DNA of 64,000 nucleotides from positions 62,001 to 126,000 of the forward strand of contig CBDCWE010000003.1 of the NCBI GenBank assembly GCA_965223355.1, given 5' to 3'. The notes beneath the pieces were generated by a model that was not told the origin of the DNA, made no database searches, and was given only the letters and a program-made list of their open reading frames with translations. A program made the translations under genes and the position numbers. Numbering within the stretch: position 1 is the stretch's first letter; each line of letters opens with the position of its first letter. Positions 8,588-18,377 of this stretch are shown here, piece by piece. Origin of the DNA: Tectiglobus sp965223355 (GTDB lineage Bacteria > Pseudomonadota > Alphaproteobacteria > Rhizobiales > Hyphomicrobiaceae).

Positions 8588-11500
8588 ACGAGCCAAACCG
8601 GCGTTGCCACCAGCCTTTGCGCGCGGGTCGGTCGGCCGTTTGCTGTGCCTCGCCTGAAGTTTCGCCCTCTGAAGTTTCGCCCTCTGAACGCTCGCCTTCT
8701 GCGCGTTCGCCATCCGCTTCAGGCGTCATCACCACGCGCTCCAGCACCGGCGCTGAAGATACCGGTTCACCCCAATGTGCGCGGCTCGGTTGGTCCTCGG
8801 TGGTGCCGGCATCCTCGGCGGTTTCTGCCCGATCCGAGGTTGGTTCCTGAACTGTCGAGGTATCGTCAAGCTCCGCATCAGGTTGGTCGTCAGTTGCGGC
8901 CAGCTCGCCATCTGTCACCGGCCCGTCGGCCTGGTTTGTCTCGCATCCGTCCTCTACGGTCGCCACGACTGTGTCGGCGCTGCTCGCGACCGGCTGGTTA
9001 GCGCCGTCGTCCTCGCCGCCGTCTTGGTTTGCGACGTCCTTGCTTGTGGTTTCGGCGTCCTCGCCGGCGGTTGTTGCGGCCTGCTCGGCGGTGATGTCGT
9101 CGCCGCCGCCGACCTCGGGCTGCGGTGCGCCCGGGGCGGAAACACCTGTTACGGCAGCACGTTCGCCACGGTTGCGGCGGCCGCCTCTGCGGCCGCGGCG
9201 GCGGCGGCGCGACGTGCGCTCATCGCCGTCTTCGCGCGCCTCGGCTGCTTCGCCGGCATCTTCCGGCTCGTCATCATCATCATCAACATCAACATCAACA
9301 TCGTCGGGCATAGCAACGTCTGCCGCCTCGTCTGTGACGGTTTCGTTGTCAATGCGCCGGCCGCGGCGGCGCCGGCGTCGGCGTGGCCGGCGTTCGCCAT
9401 CGTCGCGACCGGCTTCCTCGTGGTCGGCGTCGGCGATCTCATCGCCTTCAAATCCGGAATCGACATTAACGGCAGAGCGCGCAACGCGACGCGGCAACGA
9501 ACCACCGCCCATGCGTTCGATGGCAAAGTCGGCCCCGTGCTGGTCGTCGCTGGCATTGATGTGAATGTCGATGCCGTAACGCAGTTCCATGTCGAGAATG
9601 AACGAGCGTTTGTGGTTGAGCAGATACATCGCCACTTCAGGCGAACAATGGGTCGTCAGCGAACGCTGCGACTGCACCATCAAGGTGTCTTCAAGGCCGC
9701 GCAGAACGGCCAGCGCGACCGATTCCGTCGAGCGGATGATGCCGGTGCCCTGACAGTGATGGCACGGCATGGTCGAGCCCTCGAGGACACCGGTTCGCAA
9801 CCGCTGGCGCGACATTTCAAGCAGCCCGAAATGGCTGATCCGACCAACCTGGATGCGGGCCCGGTCATCGCGCAGGCATTCCTTCAATCGCCGCTCCACC
9901 GCACGATTGTTGCGCTTTTCCTCCATGTCGATGAAGTCGATGACAATGAGGCCGGCGAGATCTCTGAGCTTGAGCTGGCGCGACAGTTCCTCGGCCGCTT
10001 CGAGGTTGGTATTGAGGGCGGTATCCTCAATCGAAAACTTGCGGGTGGCTTTGCCGGAGTTGACATCGACGGCAACCAACGCCTCGGTTTGGTTGATGAC
10101 CAGATAGCCGCCGGATTTTAGCTGAACGAACGGGCTGAACATCGCGTTCAACTGTTGTTCAATGCGGTAGCGGGCAAACAGCGGTTGGGCCTCATCGTAT
10201 TTGATGACGTTCTTGGCATGACTGGGCATCAGCATGCGCATGAAGCCTTTGGCTTCCTTGTGGGCATTTTCGCCGGCAACGAGGATCTGGTTGATATCCT
10301 TTGAATACAAGTCGCGGATCGAGCGCTTGATCAGGTCGCCTTCTTCGTAGACCAGCGACGGCGCCGTCGATCGCAGCGTCAGGTCGCGGACGTTTTCCCA
10401 CAGGCGCAGCAGGTATTCGAAGTCGCGTTTGATTTCCTGCTTCGTGCGGCTCGCGCCGGCCGTGCGGATGATCAGACCCATGCCGTTCGGCACATCGAGT
10501 TCCTGGGCGATCGCCTTAAGGCGCTTGCGATCCTGCAGACTGGTGATCTTGCGGGAAATGCCGCCACCGCGCGCCGTGTTCGGCATCAGCACAGTGTAAC
10601 GGCCGGCCAGCGACAGGTAGGTCGTCAGGGCCGCGCCCTTATTGCCGCGTTCTTCTTTGACAACCTGCACCAGCACGACCTGGCGGCGCCTGATCACTTC
10701 CTGAATCTTGTAATTGCGCGTGCGGCGGCGGCGGCGCACCGGCACCTCGCCGAGTGCGTCAGTGTCGTCTCCGACTTCATCGATCGGCTCGTCCGGTTCG
10801 CCGGTCTCGTCCGCATCACCGTCCGTGTCGCTGTCGGGGTCGCCGTCGGGGTCGATTGCCGGGGCGCGGGCTTCGATGTCGTCGGCCGGGTTGGCATCGT
10901 GCGGATCGCGCTGGTGGTCGAAGGCCGGTTGATCTTCGCTGGCGGGCCGGTCTTGGTCTTCGGAGCCGGCCGCCGACGCGCGTTGAGCGTCGTCCGTTGC
11001 TGTGGTGCTGGTTGCCTCGCAGACGCCGTCGTCATCCAACATGACGGCAGGCACGTCGGCTTCCAATGTCGCCGCAGGCGGTAGGTCTGTTGCGGCAGTT
11101 GGCGCGGGTTCCAGTTGTTCGGTCGCGGTGTCGGCGTTCTCGACTATGTCATCGCTGACGATGCGTTCATCTGGCGGCGTCGCGGCGGCAATCGTTTTCG
11201 GTTTGCCGCGGGGGGCGTTGCCGGTCTCGGCAGCACCATCTGCGTCGGCGTCTTCGCCGGATGCTTCGTCAATTGCCGGCGCCTGCGCGATTGCCGCGGC
11301 GCCTGGGTCGGCCGGCGGGGCGGCCTCCTCGGAGCCGTCGTTCGTCTGGCCCTGCGGGTCGCCGGTTTGTTCAGCGTCGTCGGACGTTTCGGCGGTGGCA
11401 GAAACTTGTTCGCCATGTTCGATGGCAGCGCTTGAGGGTGGTGCGTGCGCTGCTATCGGCGGTTCCGGCGGCAGCAGATCGGAGACATCGATCGCCAAGG

Positions 11501-12008
11501 CCTCTTCGTCCGGCCCGTGCGCGACATCATCATCGCCATCATCATCATCGTCATTGAGGCTTGGTGCGAGGCTTGGTGCGGCGCTGGCTGGTGCGATTTC
11601 GCCGTCGCCGGTGTCGGCGCCGTCATCATGCTCGGCGTCGACGTCGGCGTCGTGTTCCGCGGCCAGATCGGCCTGATCCTCGTCGAGGTCTTCGGTGTCT
11701 TCATCCTGCTCCTGGTCGGCACGTTCGGCTTCGAGCAACGCCTGCCGGTCGGCATGCGGGATCTGATAGTAGTCCGGATGAATTTCGTTGAACGCCAAGA
11801 AGCCGTGGCGATTGCCGCCATAATCGACGAACGCGGCCTGAAGCGAGGGTTCAACCCGCGTTATCTTGGCTAGGAAAATACTGCCCCTGAGAAGTTTCTT
11901 CGCCGCCGATTCGTAGTCAAATTCCTCTACGCGACCTTCCCGTAGAACCACCACCCGCGTTTCTTCGGGGTGGGTGGCATCAATAAGCATCTTGTTGTTG
12001 TCGGCCAT
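8586..12008 (-). CDS. rne: Ribonuclease E
   Basis: Endoribonuclease of mRNA turnover and rRNA/tRNA processing, and scaffold of the degradosome. The best start is the ATG at 12008 (MADNNKMLIDATHPEETRVV, GAGGAA upstream), giving 1140 residues. The S1 domain starts near residue 38 (RGSIFLAKITRVEPSLQAAF) but is split by an acidic, low-complexity insertion of about 345 residues (roughly 85-430) before YKIQEVIRRRQVVLVQVVKE resumes; long insertions here are known in alphaproteobacterial RNase E. The catalytic DNase I-like domain holds VDVNSGKATR and VIDFIDMEEKRN; the Zn-link is MPCHHCQGTG near residue 748. The tail after about residue 830 alternates Arg-rich blocks (RRRRRRRGRR) with acidic stretches (DVDVDDDDDEPED) and suits RNA and protein binding. 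A long leader lies upstream. Confidence 0.96.
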   Translation of the reverse strand: MADNNKMLIDATHPEETRVVVLREGRVEEFDYESAAKKLLRGSIFLAKITRVEPSLQAAFVDYGGNRHGFLAFNEIHPDYYQIPHADRQALLEAERADQEQDEDTEDLDEDQADLAAEHDADVDAEHDDGADTGDGEIAPASAAPSLAPSLNDDDDDGDDDVAHGPDEEALAIDVSDLLPPEPPIAAHAPPSSAAIEHGEQVSATAETSDDAEQTGDPQGQTNDGSEEAAPPADPGAAAIAQAPAIDEASGEDADADGAAETGNAPRGKPKTIAAATPPDERIVSDDIVENADTATEQLEPAPTAATDLPPAATLEADVPAVMLDDDGVCEATSTTATDDAQRASAAGSEDQDRPASEDQPAFDHQRDPHDANPADDIEARAPAIDPDGDPDSDTDGDADETGEPDEPIDEVGDDTDALGEVPVRRRRRTRNYKIQEVIRRRQVVLVQVVKEERGNKGAALTTYLSLAGRYTVLMPNTARGGGISRKITSLQDRKRLKAIAQELDVPNGMGLIIRTAGASRTKQEIKRDFEYLLRLWENVRDLTLRSTAPSLVYEEGDLIKRSIRDLYSKDINQILVAGENAHKEAKGFMRMLMPSHAKNVIKYDEAQPLFARYRIEQQLNAMFSPFVQLKSGGYLVINQTEALVAVDVNSGKATRKFSIEDTALNTNLEAAEELSRQLKLRDLAGLIVIDFIDMEEKRNNRAVERRLKECLRDDRARIQVGRISHFGLLEMSRQRLRTGVLEGSTMPCHHCQGTGIIRSTESVALAVLRGLEDTLMVQSQRSLTTHCSPEVAMYLLNHKRSFILDMELRYGIDIHINASDDQHGADFAIERMGGGSLPRRVARSAVNVDSGFEGDEIADADHEEAGRDDGERRPRRRRRRRGRRIDNETVTDEAADVAMPDDVDVDVDDDDDEPEDAGEAAEAREDGDERTSRRRRRGRRGGRRNRGERAAVTGVSAPGAPQPEVGGGDDITAEQAATTAGEDAETTSKDVANQDGGEDDGANQPVASSADTVVATVEDGCETNQADGPVTDGELAATDDQPDAELDDTSTVQEPTSDRAETAEDAGTTEDQPSRAHWGEPVSSAPVLERVVMTPEADGERAEGERSEGETSEGETSGEAQQTADRPARKGWWQRRFGS

Positions 12009-12350
12009 TGCCTTGTTTCCTCGGCGCGCATCGATGACCGGGCAGTGCGGGTCCCAACGTCGTAGCGGAAGGGATTGCTCATCGGTCGAGCGCGCGATCT
12101 GGGTTGTGCTGAGATATTTGTCTTGGAAAGGGGCGCGGACCAGCGGCTGATCGCATAGATCCACACGGCAGGCTGTCGGCCGGTCAAGAAGGCGCCTGTG
12201 TCACAGCCCATCGCCGGGGATGCCCGGCCGTGGTCATGAACGGCTGTTTCCTGATGTGTTGCCTTCAGCATCGTTGCTTTCATTTGGGGCAGAAGCGCTG
12301 CAAGTTTGCCTGACGCCGCTGCCGGCCGCCTCAATCGGAGGCATAATTGA

Positions 12351-12396
12351 GAACCCATCGGGTTCAGGTTGTCGGGAACCCATCGGGTTCAGGTTG
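12351..12396. repeat. Twin hairpin direct repeat in the rne leader region
   Basis: Two exact 21-base copies starting at 12351 and 12376, 25 bases apart. Each contains the palindrome GAACCCATCGGGTTC, so the RNA from either strand would form two small tandem hairpins. Confidence 0.8.
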
Positions 12397-12475
12397 GGCT
12401 TGGCGGGGTCCCCTTTCCGGGCCGGCCGCGCAAAGCTGGAAACTCGTTCTGCAACTGTCGAATGTCGGCCTTCGG

Positions 12476-12529
12476 CCCCAGTGATACACTCGGAGCCAGT
12501 GATCCACTCGGCCCCAGAGATACACTGCC
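12476..12529. repeat. Degenerate 18-bp tandem repeat, three copies
   Basis: Units at 12476, 12494 and 12512: CCCCAGTGATACACTCGG, AGCCAGTGATCCACTCGG and CCCCAGAGATACACTGCC. Confidence 0.85.
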
Positions 12530-12883
12530 CAGTTGCACAGCAGCACGCTGGTGGCGCATACAAGCTTGCGCCGGCCGGTCGATCAGACGCCGTCTGTTTG
12601 ATGGCTGCCGCGCCCACCCGTCCCGTTTTGCGGCCATGTTTTCGCGCAACAGTTACGGTGAAAATCGTCGGGCGTGTGGGTGCGAAAACCCAATCAAACA
12701 AATACGTTACGATGTGGAACTGTACGGATTTGCGGGGCTGGGGGCAAGCCTGAAGTTGCCCGCACCGGTTGCCACACGACCACATCTTTCACATGATCAG
12801 CAAAATATGGCAAATAAATCCTCAATGACAATGGGTGAGTTGTTCCTTGTTGGTTGGGCGGGAGGGCGCAACTGCGGCAATCG

Positions 12884-14125
12884 GTGACATTTGAACGGGC
12901 CAGCAGATGTCGCGCGATCCTGGCCGTTGTCGGATCCGTCGGGGTTGTGGCGGCAGTCAACTGGGCCGGTTCGGGCGCGGTTCTCGGCGCTGAGCGCCCA
13001 CAGGCGCTCGCCATATCGGTAACTGTGGCCGGTCCGATCACCAAACTGCGACTGCGCTTGTCGCGCGGCGTGCGCGTGTCGGTGTTCACGCTCGCAGCGC
13101 CGTACCGGCTGGTGCTTGATTTTCCCGAGATTGACTTTCGCCTGCCAGCCAACCAGCAATCCCGACAACGAGGAATTATCCGCGATTTTCGCACGGGATT
13201 GGTGGCAGCTGGGCAGTCACGCATGGTATTCGACGTGGCAGCGCCGTTCAAGCTGGTGGATGTGCGCGCCGAACGTCTCGACAATGATCAAAGCATCATT
13301 CATCTCGATCTCGGCCGCGTCAGTGCCGGATCCTTTCGCGCGCAGGGTGTGCCGCCCAGTTTGCCGCCGGCAGCGTCTTTGAAACAGGCCGTGTTCGAGC
13401 GTCGGCCAAGCAACGGTGCCAAGCTTCGCAAACGGCCCCTCGTTGCCATCGACCCGGGCCATGGCGGCCCCGATCCGGGCGCCGTCAGCCGCCGCGGCAT
13501 CATGGAAAAGTCGGTGGTTCTGGCCGTTGCCCTGAAGCTGGCGCGCGCCTTGCGTGCCGACGGTCGATACGAGGTTGTGCTGACCCGCAAACGCGACGTC
13601 TTTGTGTCGCTGGATGACCGCGTGCTGTTGTCGCGACAGCGCAAGGCGGACCTGTTCTTGTCCTTGCATGCCGATGCGCTTGCCTCGCAAACTCTGGCCG
13701 CGAGCATTCGCGGCGCCTCGGTCTATACATTGTCGAAGGTGGCCTCGGACAAGCGCGCACAGCAAGTCGCCGATAAGGAAAACGCAACTGATGCACTGGC
13801 CGGTCTGCCAATAGCGCCGATTGCAGCGCGCGGTCGCGTCGAGGCGATCTTGTTCGATCTCATGCGGCGCGAGACGGCTGAGTTCTCGCTGCGGTTGCGT
13901 GAACATCTCGTGCGTCGACTGCAACGCGCGATCCGGCTGACGAGTTCGCCACGGCGCTCGGCCGCGTTCAAGGTGTTACGGCAACCGGACACGCCCGCCG
14001 CTTTGATCGAGCTCGGTTACATGAGCAATCCAGCGGACGTTCGCGAGATGTCGCGTGCGACATGGCAGCAGGCGGCGGCCCGGGCGATCGCGATCGCGGT
14101 CAAGGTCTATTTTGATGAACGCTGA
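12884..14125 (+). CDS. N-acetylmuramoyl-L-alanine amidase (Amidase_3, AmiC-like)
   Basis: Periplasmic zinc amidase that cuts the stem peptide from the glycan during cell separation. The product (413 residues from GTG 12884; the frame is open back to a TTG at 12854) has an N-terminal hydrophobic export signal, an AMIN domain (about residues 40-130, with RLVLDFPEIDFRLP) and the catalytic domain from PLVAIDPGHGGPDPGA. Zinc ligands are the His there, the Glu of MEKSVVLAVALKLA and the His of LFLSLHADA; the second catalytic Glu is in PAALIELGYMSNPAD. Neither possible start has a clear ribosome site. The PBP1a gene follows, as in many alphaproteobacteria. Confidence 0.93.
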   Translation: MTFERASRCRAILAVVGSVGVVAAVNWAGSGAVLGAERPQALAISVTVAGPITKLRLRLSRGVRVSVFTLAAPYRLVLDFPEIDFRLPANQQSRQRGIIRDFRTGLVAAGQSRMVFDVAAPFKLVDVRAERLDNDQSIIHLDLGRVSAGSFRAQGVPPSLPPAASLKQAVFERRPSNGAKLRKRPLVAIDPGHGGPDPGAVSRRGIMEKSVVLAVALKLARALRADGRYEVVLTRKRDVFVSLDDRVLLSRQRKADLFLSLHADALASQTLAASIRGASVYTLSKVASDKRAQQVADKENATDALAGLPIAPIAARGRVEAILFDLMRRETAEFSLRLREHLVRRLQRAIRLTSSPRRSAAFKVLRQPDTPAALIELGYMSNPADVREMSRATWQQAAARAIAIAVKVYFDER

Positions 14126-14198
14126 CCAGGGCGGTGCCGCGGATCGTCGAGCACGCCGCCAGAACAATCATCTGTGCGCCGCCGGACAATTCACAATC

Positions 14199-14251
14199 GA
14201 GCAACCTTCTGCCATTATTCGGGATCGTTCCAACTCCGATAAAGGCAGGTT
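14199..14251 (+). repeat. Family A element, worn half B copy (A2)
   Basis: GAGCAACCTTCTGCC followed by ATTATTCGGGATCGTTCC and ending GATAAAGGCAGGTT matches half B of the full copies with several changes. Both outer CTAG ends are missing. The 11-bp tandem repeat starts exactly where the right arm stops. Confidence 0.7.
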
Positions 14252-14304
14252 GGCCCAGTGTTGGCCTAGTGTTGGCCTAGTGTTGGCCTGGTGTTGGCCT
14301 AGGA
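14250..14304. repeat. 11-bp tandem repeat, five copies
   Basis: Units start at 14250, 14261, 14272, 14283 and 14294 around TTGGCCTAGTG. Copies 2 and 3 are identical, the rest differ by one to three bases. Such an array can change copy number by slippage. Confidence 0.9.
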
Positions 14305-14503
14305 ATGTATCGTGGTCACGCATGGCGGATTTGTCTGTGCGTTCATAATTCTGTTGTTGATTGATTGGTATCATCGGCCCGGCTTGTGCCACAATACGAA
14401 TTAGAGTGACGTGTCCGTGCGCGTTGAGTATTGTTGCGCCCGCTGACATTTCGTCCGCGGGCATCGATGCCGTTTCGTCGAACCCATCTGGATTACAGGG
14501 CCT

Positions 14504-17029
14504 ATGCAGCGCCAGTATCTGCCACCACCGCCTGAACGTCCAAAGAAGCGAAAAAAACGCCGGAAGAGCTTGCTGCTCGGGGTTCTGGGGTTTTTGTTTG
14601 CAGCCGGCGTTTTGGTGACGATCGGCGGTACCGCGGTCGCCGGATATTTTATTTGGAAGGCCTCGCAGGATCTGCCGAGCTATGACAAGCTGGAGACCTA
14701 CGAGCCGCCGGTGATGACGCGGGTGCACGCCAGCAACGGTTCGCTGCTGGCCGAGTATGCCCGTGAACGGCGCATATTCGTGCCCGTCAATACCGTGCCG
14801 AAACTGGTGGTCGGTGCGTTTCTTTCTGCGGAAGACAAGAACTTCTTCTCCCACAACGGGTTGGATTATCGCGGCATTGCGATCGCCCTCTACAAGCATC
14901 TGGTGCTGCGTCAGCGTCTGGTTGGCGCCTCGACAATCACCCAGCAGGTCGCAAAGAATTTTCTGTTGACAAACGAGCGCTCGTTTCGACGCAAGCTCAA
15001 GGAGGCGATCCTCGCCATTCGTATTGAGCGTGCGTTCGATAAGGACAAGATCCTCGAACTCTACCTCAACGAGATTTACCTGGGCATCGGGTCCTACGGT
15101 GTGGCAGCAGCGGCGCTCAACTACTTCAATAAGGAGTTGAAGGACCTGACGATTGAGGAGGCCGCCTATCTGGCCGTGCTACCGAAGGCGCCCAGCAAAT
15201 ATCATCCGTTTCGTCATACCGAGCGTGCCACAAATCGCCGGAACTGGGTTCTCAAGGAAATGGCGGAAAACGGCTATATCACTGAGGAACAGTCCGAAGC
15301 CGCAATAAACAAGCCGTTGACCGTGCAACTTCGCCCGTTCGGCACACACAACTTTGCCGCCAATTTCTTCGCGGAAGAAGTGCGCCGTGCGATGTTGGCA
15401 CAGTATGGCGAAGACCGTCTCTATGGCGGTGGTTTGTCGGTGAGAACGACGCTCGATCCCAAACTGCAGCGCTTTGCGCGCAAGGCGCTGATCGACGGGC
15501 TGGTCAGGTTTGATCGCTCAAAGGGATGGCGCGGCGCGATCAAGCAAGTCGACATTACCGGCGATTGGGGCAAAACGTTGAGCGAGGAGGTCGTCCCGTG
15601 GGACATCGCACCCTGGCGGCTCGGTGTCGTGTTGGCGGTCGATAGCGCCAAGATCGTTGTGGGACTGCGGCCGCTCAAGCAGCGCGACGGAACGTTGCCC
15701 GATAGCCGTGCGGCAGTGGAGATACCCCTGGCCGAGATGGCATGGGCCGGCAAATTCGTTGCCACCGACAAGTCCAAAGGGCGCAAGCCGCGCACGCCGG
15801 CGGATGTGGTTGCGATTGGCGATGTGATCTATGTCTCACCAAAGGATCCGAAAAACCTCGCCGGAGTTTGGTCGCTGATGCAGGTCCCGAAAGTCGGCGG
15901 GGGCATTGCGGTGATGGATCCGCACACCGGCCGCGTGCTGGCCGTGGTCGGCGGCTTCTCGTTCGCGATCAGTCAGTTCGATCGCGCCATCCAGGCGAAA
16001 CGACAGCCAGGTTCATCGTTCAAGCCGCTTCTCTACGTGTCGGCGCTCGACAACGGCTACAAGTCGACCAGTATCGTGCTTGATGCACCGATCGAAATCG
16101 ATCAGGGCGTCGGTAAGGAGCGGTGGCGACCGGAGAACTACAACAAGGACCGTTCCTATGGGCCGTCCACGTTGCGGCTGGGAATTGAAAAATCCCGCAA
16201 CCAGATGACCGTTCGCTTGGCGCGCGATATCGGGATGCCGTTGATCAGCGAATATGCGATCAACCGCTTCGGCGTCTACAATGATCTGTTGCCGGTGTTG
16301 GCAATGTCACTGGGGGCGGGCGAGACGACGCTGCTGCGGATGGTGAGCGCGTATTCGGTGCTCGCCAATGGCGGGCGCAAGGTCAATGCGACCTTGATCG
16401 ACCGCATCCAGGACAGATGGGGGCGCACCGTGTGGCGCCACGACGAGCGCCGATGTGCGGGCTGCAACAGTGCCGAGTGGAACAACCAGCCCGAGCCGGA
16501 AATCCCCGACGACAGGCGCCAGGTGATTGATCCCCATTCGGCCTACCAGATGACGTCGATACTCGAAGGTGTCGTGCAGCGGGGCACGGCGACGATCGTC
16601 AAGAAGACGGTGAAAGGGGTGCCGCTGGCTGGCAAGACGGGGACGACGAACGATTATAAGGATGCCTGGTTCATTGGCTTCGCACCGGATCTTGTGGCCG
16701 GTGTTTTTGTCGGCTACGACACGCCACAGCCGATGGGTAAGTCGGCGACCGGCGGTCAAGTGGCCGCGCCGATCTTTGCTGAATTCATGAAAATGGCGCT
16801 GGCCGGCAAGCCGGCGGTTCCGTTCCGGGTGCCGCCGGGCATAAAACTGGTGCCGATCGACCGCATGACGGGGCTGCGCGCGGGCGCCGCCACGAAGGAC
16901 GTCATCGAGGAAGCCTTCAAGCCTTACGAAGAACCCGACGATCCGAACTCGTTTCTCGGTTATCAGAGCGCCGAAGGCGTCTACGGGGCGAGCGGCGGTG
17001 TCGGCAGCGGGCGGGGCAACGTCTATTGA
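14504..17029 (+). CDS. mrcA: Penicillin-binding protein 1A, bifunctional
   Basis: Polymerises glycan strands and cross-links peptidoglycan at the inner membrane. The 841-residue product starts with a Pro- and Lys/Arg-rich cytoplasmic stretch (PPPERPKKRKKRRK), one membrane helix (about 28-52), the GT51 transglycosylase domain with the catalytic Glu in SAEDKNFFSHNGLDY (about 109), an OB-like linker, and the transpeptidase domain with SFKP (Ser about 503), SRN (about 564) and KTGTTND (about 709). A Cys-containing segment, RRCAGCNSAEWN, precedes the KTG motif, as in PBP1a proteins of this class. Between the amidase and prfB, the usual order. The symbol ponA is also used. Confidence 0.95.
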   Translation: MQRQYLPPPPERPKKRKKRRKSLLLGVLGFLFAAGVLVTIGGTAVAGYFIWKASQDLPSYDKLETYEPPVMTRVHASNGSLLAEYARERRIFVPVNTVPKLVVGAFLSAEDKNFFSHNGLDYRGIAIALYKHLVLRQRLVGASTITQQVAKNFLLTNERSFRRKLKEAILAIRIERAFDKDKILELYLNEIYLGIGSYGVAAAALNYFNKELKDLTIEEAAYLAVLPKAPSKYHPFRHTERATNRRNWVLKEMAENGYITEEQSEAAINKPLTVQLRPFGTHNFAANFFAEEVRRAMLAQYGEDRLYGGGLSVRTTLDPKLQRFARKALIDGLVRFDRSKGWRGAIKQVDITGDWGKTLSEEVVPWDIAPWRLGVVLAVDSAKIVVGLRPLKQRDGTLPDSRAAVEIPLAEMAWAGKFVATDKSKGRKPRTPADVVAIGDVIYVSPKDPKNLAGVWSLMQVPKVGGGIAVMDPHTGRVLAVVGGFSFAISQFDRAIQAKRQPGSSFKPLLYVSALDNGYKSTSIVLDAPIEIDQGVGKERWRPENYNKDRSYGPSTLRLGIEKSRNQMTVRLARDIGMPLISEYAINRFGVYNDLLPVLAMSLGAGETTLLRMVSAYSVLANGGRKVNATLIDRIQDRWGRTVWRHDERRCAGCNSAEWNNQPEPEIPDDRRQVIDPHSAYQMTSILEGVVQRGTATIVKKTVKGVPLAGKTGTTNDYKDAWFIGFAPDLVAGVFVGYDTPQPMGKSATGGQVAAPIFAEFMKMALAGKPAVPFRVPPGIKLVPIDRMTGLRAGAATKDVIEEAFKPYEEPDDPNSFLGYQSAEGVYGASGGVGSGRGNVY

Positions 17030-17200
17030 CAATGCACCGGCAGCGCCCGCAAGGCCGAGCGGGCGAGCCGCCCAAAATCCCGACCTGTTCGAATTCGACA
17101 CGGTTTACTTCGCAGCCGCCCGGATTTATATCGCGGGGCCTGAACCACACGTGCCGTGCGATTGACGCGGCAACGACGTGTACTTGGAAGGATCAACGCA

Positions 17201-18332
17201 ATGCGTGCGGAAGCCAGCAAGCTGTTGGATGACATCAAGGAGTCCTTTGCGATTTTGCGGAGGCATCTTTGACTGGGACACCGCGCAGTCTCGCCTGGAC
17301 GAACTGAACGCACGTACCGAAGATCCAGATCTGTGGTCCGACCCGGCCGCGGCCCAGGCCGTCATGCGCGAACGCCAGTTACTGGAGAAGCGCATCACTG
17401 TGTACCGCGGCTTCGAGCAGGACCTCGAGGACGGCGTCACGCTGATCGAGCTCGGCGAGGCGGAGGCGGACGAGGCCTCCGTCGCCGAAGGTGAGGCGCT
17501 GCTGCGCGATCTGCGCGAACGGGCGCAACAGCAAGAGGTCGAGGCGCTGCTCTCGGGCGAAGCGGACGGCAACGATACGTTTCTTGAGATCCATGCGGGC
17601 GCCGGCGGGACCGAAAGCCAGGATTGGGCGCAAATGCTGGCGCGCATGTACATGCGCTGGGCGGAAAAGCGTGGTTTCAAGGTCAAGATGATCGAGGAGA
17701 GCCCCGGTGAGGAGGCGGGTCTTAAATCGGCGACCATCGAAATCAAGGGTGACAATGCGTACGGTTGGCTGAAAACTGAAAGCGGCGTTCACCGTTTGGT
17801 GCGCATTTCACCGTTTGATTCCAATGCGCGCCGTCACACCAGCTTTGCATCGGCCTGGGTTTATCCCGTCATCGATGACAGCATCGAGATCGAGATCAAC
17901 GAAAGTGACTGTCGGATCGATACCTATCGGGCGTCCGGCGCCGGCGGCCAGCACGTCAACACGACCGACTCGGCGGTCCGCATTGCGCATGAGCCCACGG
18001 GCATCGTGGTCGCCTGCCAGCAGGAACGCTCACAGCACAAGAACCGCGCGACGGCTTGGGCGATGCTGCGCGCACGCCTCTATGAGTTGGAACTCAAGAG
18101 GCGCGAAGCGCGCGCCACTGCGCAAGCTGCCAGCAAGACCGAGATCGGCTGGGGACACCAGATCCGGTCCTATGTTTTGCAGCCCTACCAGCTGGTCAAG
18201 GACCTGCGCACGGGGGTCGAAAGCACCGACCCGGACGGCGTCCTCGATGGCGATATCGATGCATTCGTCGAAGCGGCGCTGGCACAGCGCATTGCCGGTA
18301 CCGACGTGCTCGAAGTCGAAGACTTGGCATAA
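17201..18332 (+). CDS. prfB: Peptide chain release factor 2, with programmed +1 frameshift
   Basis: Recognises UGA and UAA stops and frees the finished peptide. Frame 0 begins at ATG 17201 (GGAAGGA upstream) and runs 23 codons to CTT followed by TGA at 17270-17272. Slipping +1 at CTT-TGA-C continues as DWDTAQSRLDELN to 18332, giving about 376 residues. The slip site CTTTGAC and the Shine-Dalgarno-like CGGAGG three bases before CTT match the known prfB autoregulatory frameshift, so RF2 controls its own level. Later motifs agree: SPF for stop recognition (VRISPFDSNARRHTSFAS) and GAGGQHVN for hydrolysis. A caller that ignores the slip would begin at an unlikely TTG near 17178. Confidence 0.96.
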
Positions 18333-18377
18333 TACCGCCCGAGCTATGAATTGGGGCACTTCACCGAGCGCTTTTGA

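Larger units (their letters stand above)
12009..12883. other. Long divergent intergenic region between rne and the amidase
   Basis: About 875 bases without a credible gene; the open frames here have no family features and odd composition. It should hold the rne leader on the minus strand (RNase E leaders are a known site of autoregulation in enterobacteria; here that is only a guess) and the promoter of the amidase-PBP1a-prfB run on the plus strand. Two short repeat arrays lie inside, listed separately. Confidence 0.6.
14126..14503. other. Gap between amidase and PBP1a genes
   Basis: 378 bases with no gene seen. It holds a worn half-copy of the family A element and, abutting it, an 11-bp tandem repeat. 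AGGG just before the ATG at 14504 is the PBP1a ribosome site. Confidence 0.6.

Noticed and set aside
9125..9313. Plus-strand His-rich and Arg-rich frames opposite rne
   Set aside because: They are antisense shadows of the acidic and Arg-rich RNase E tail.
12234..12785. 183-codon minus-strand frame in the rne leader region
   Set aside because: Runs through tandem repeats, irregular composition, no motifs, no ribosome site.
14250..14304. Replication origin or iteron array
   Set aside because: The 11-bp units lie beside a worn repeat, with no AT-rich region, DnaA-box pattern or initiator gene.
17178..17270. Start of prfB at 17178 in the main frame
   Set aside because: The first 30 residues do not fit RF2; the ATG at 17201 with the +1 slip site explains the gene fully.
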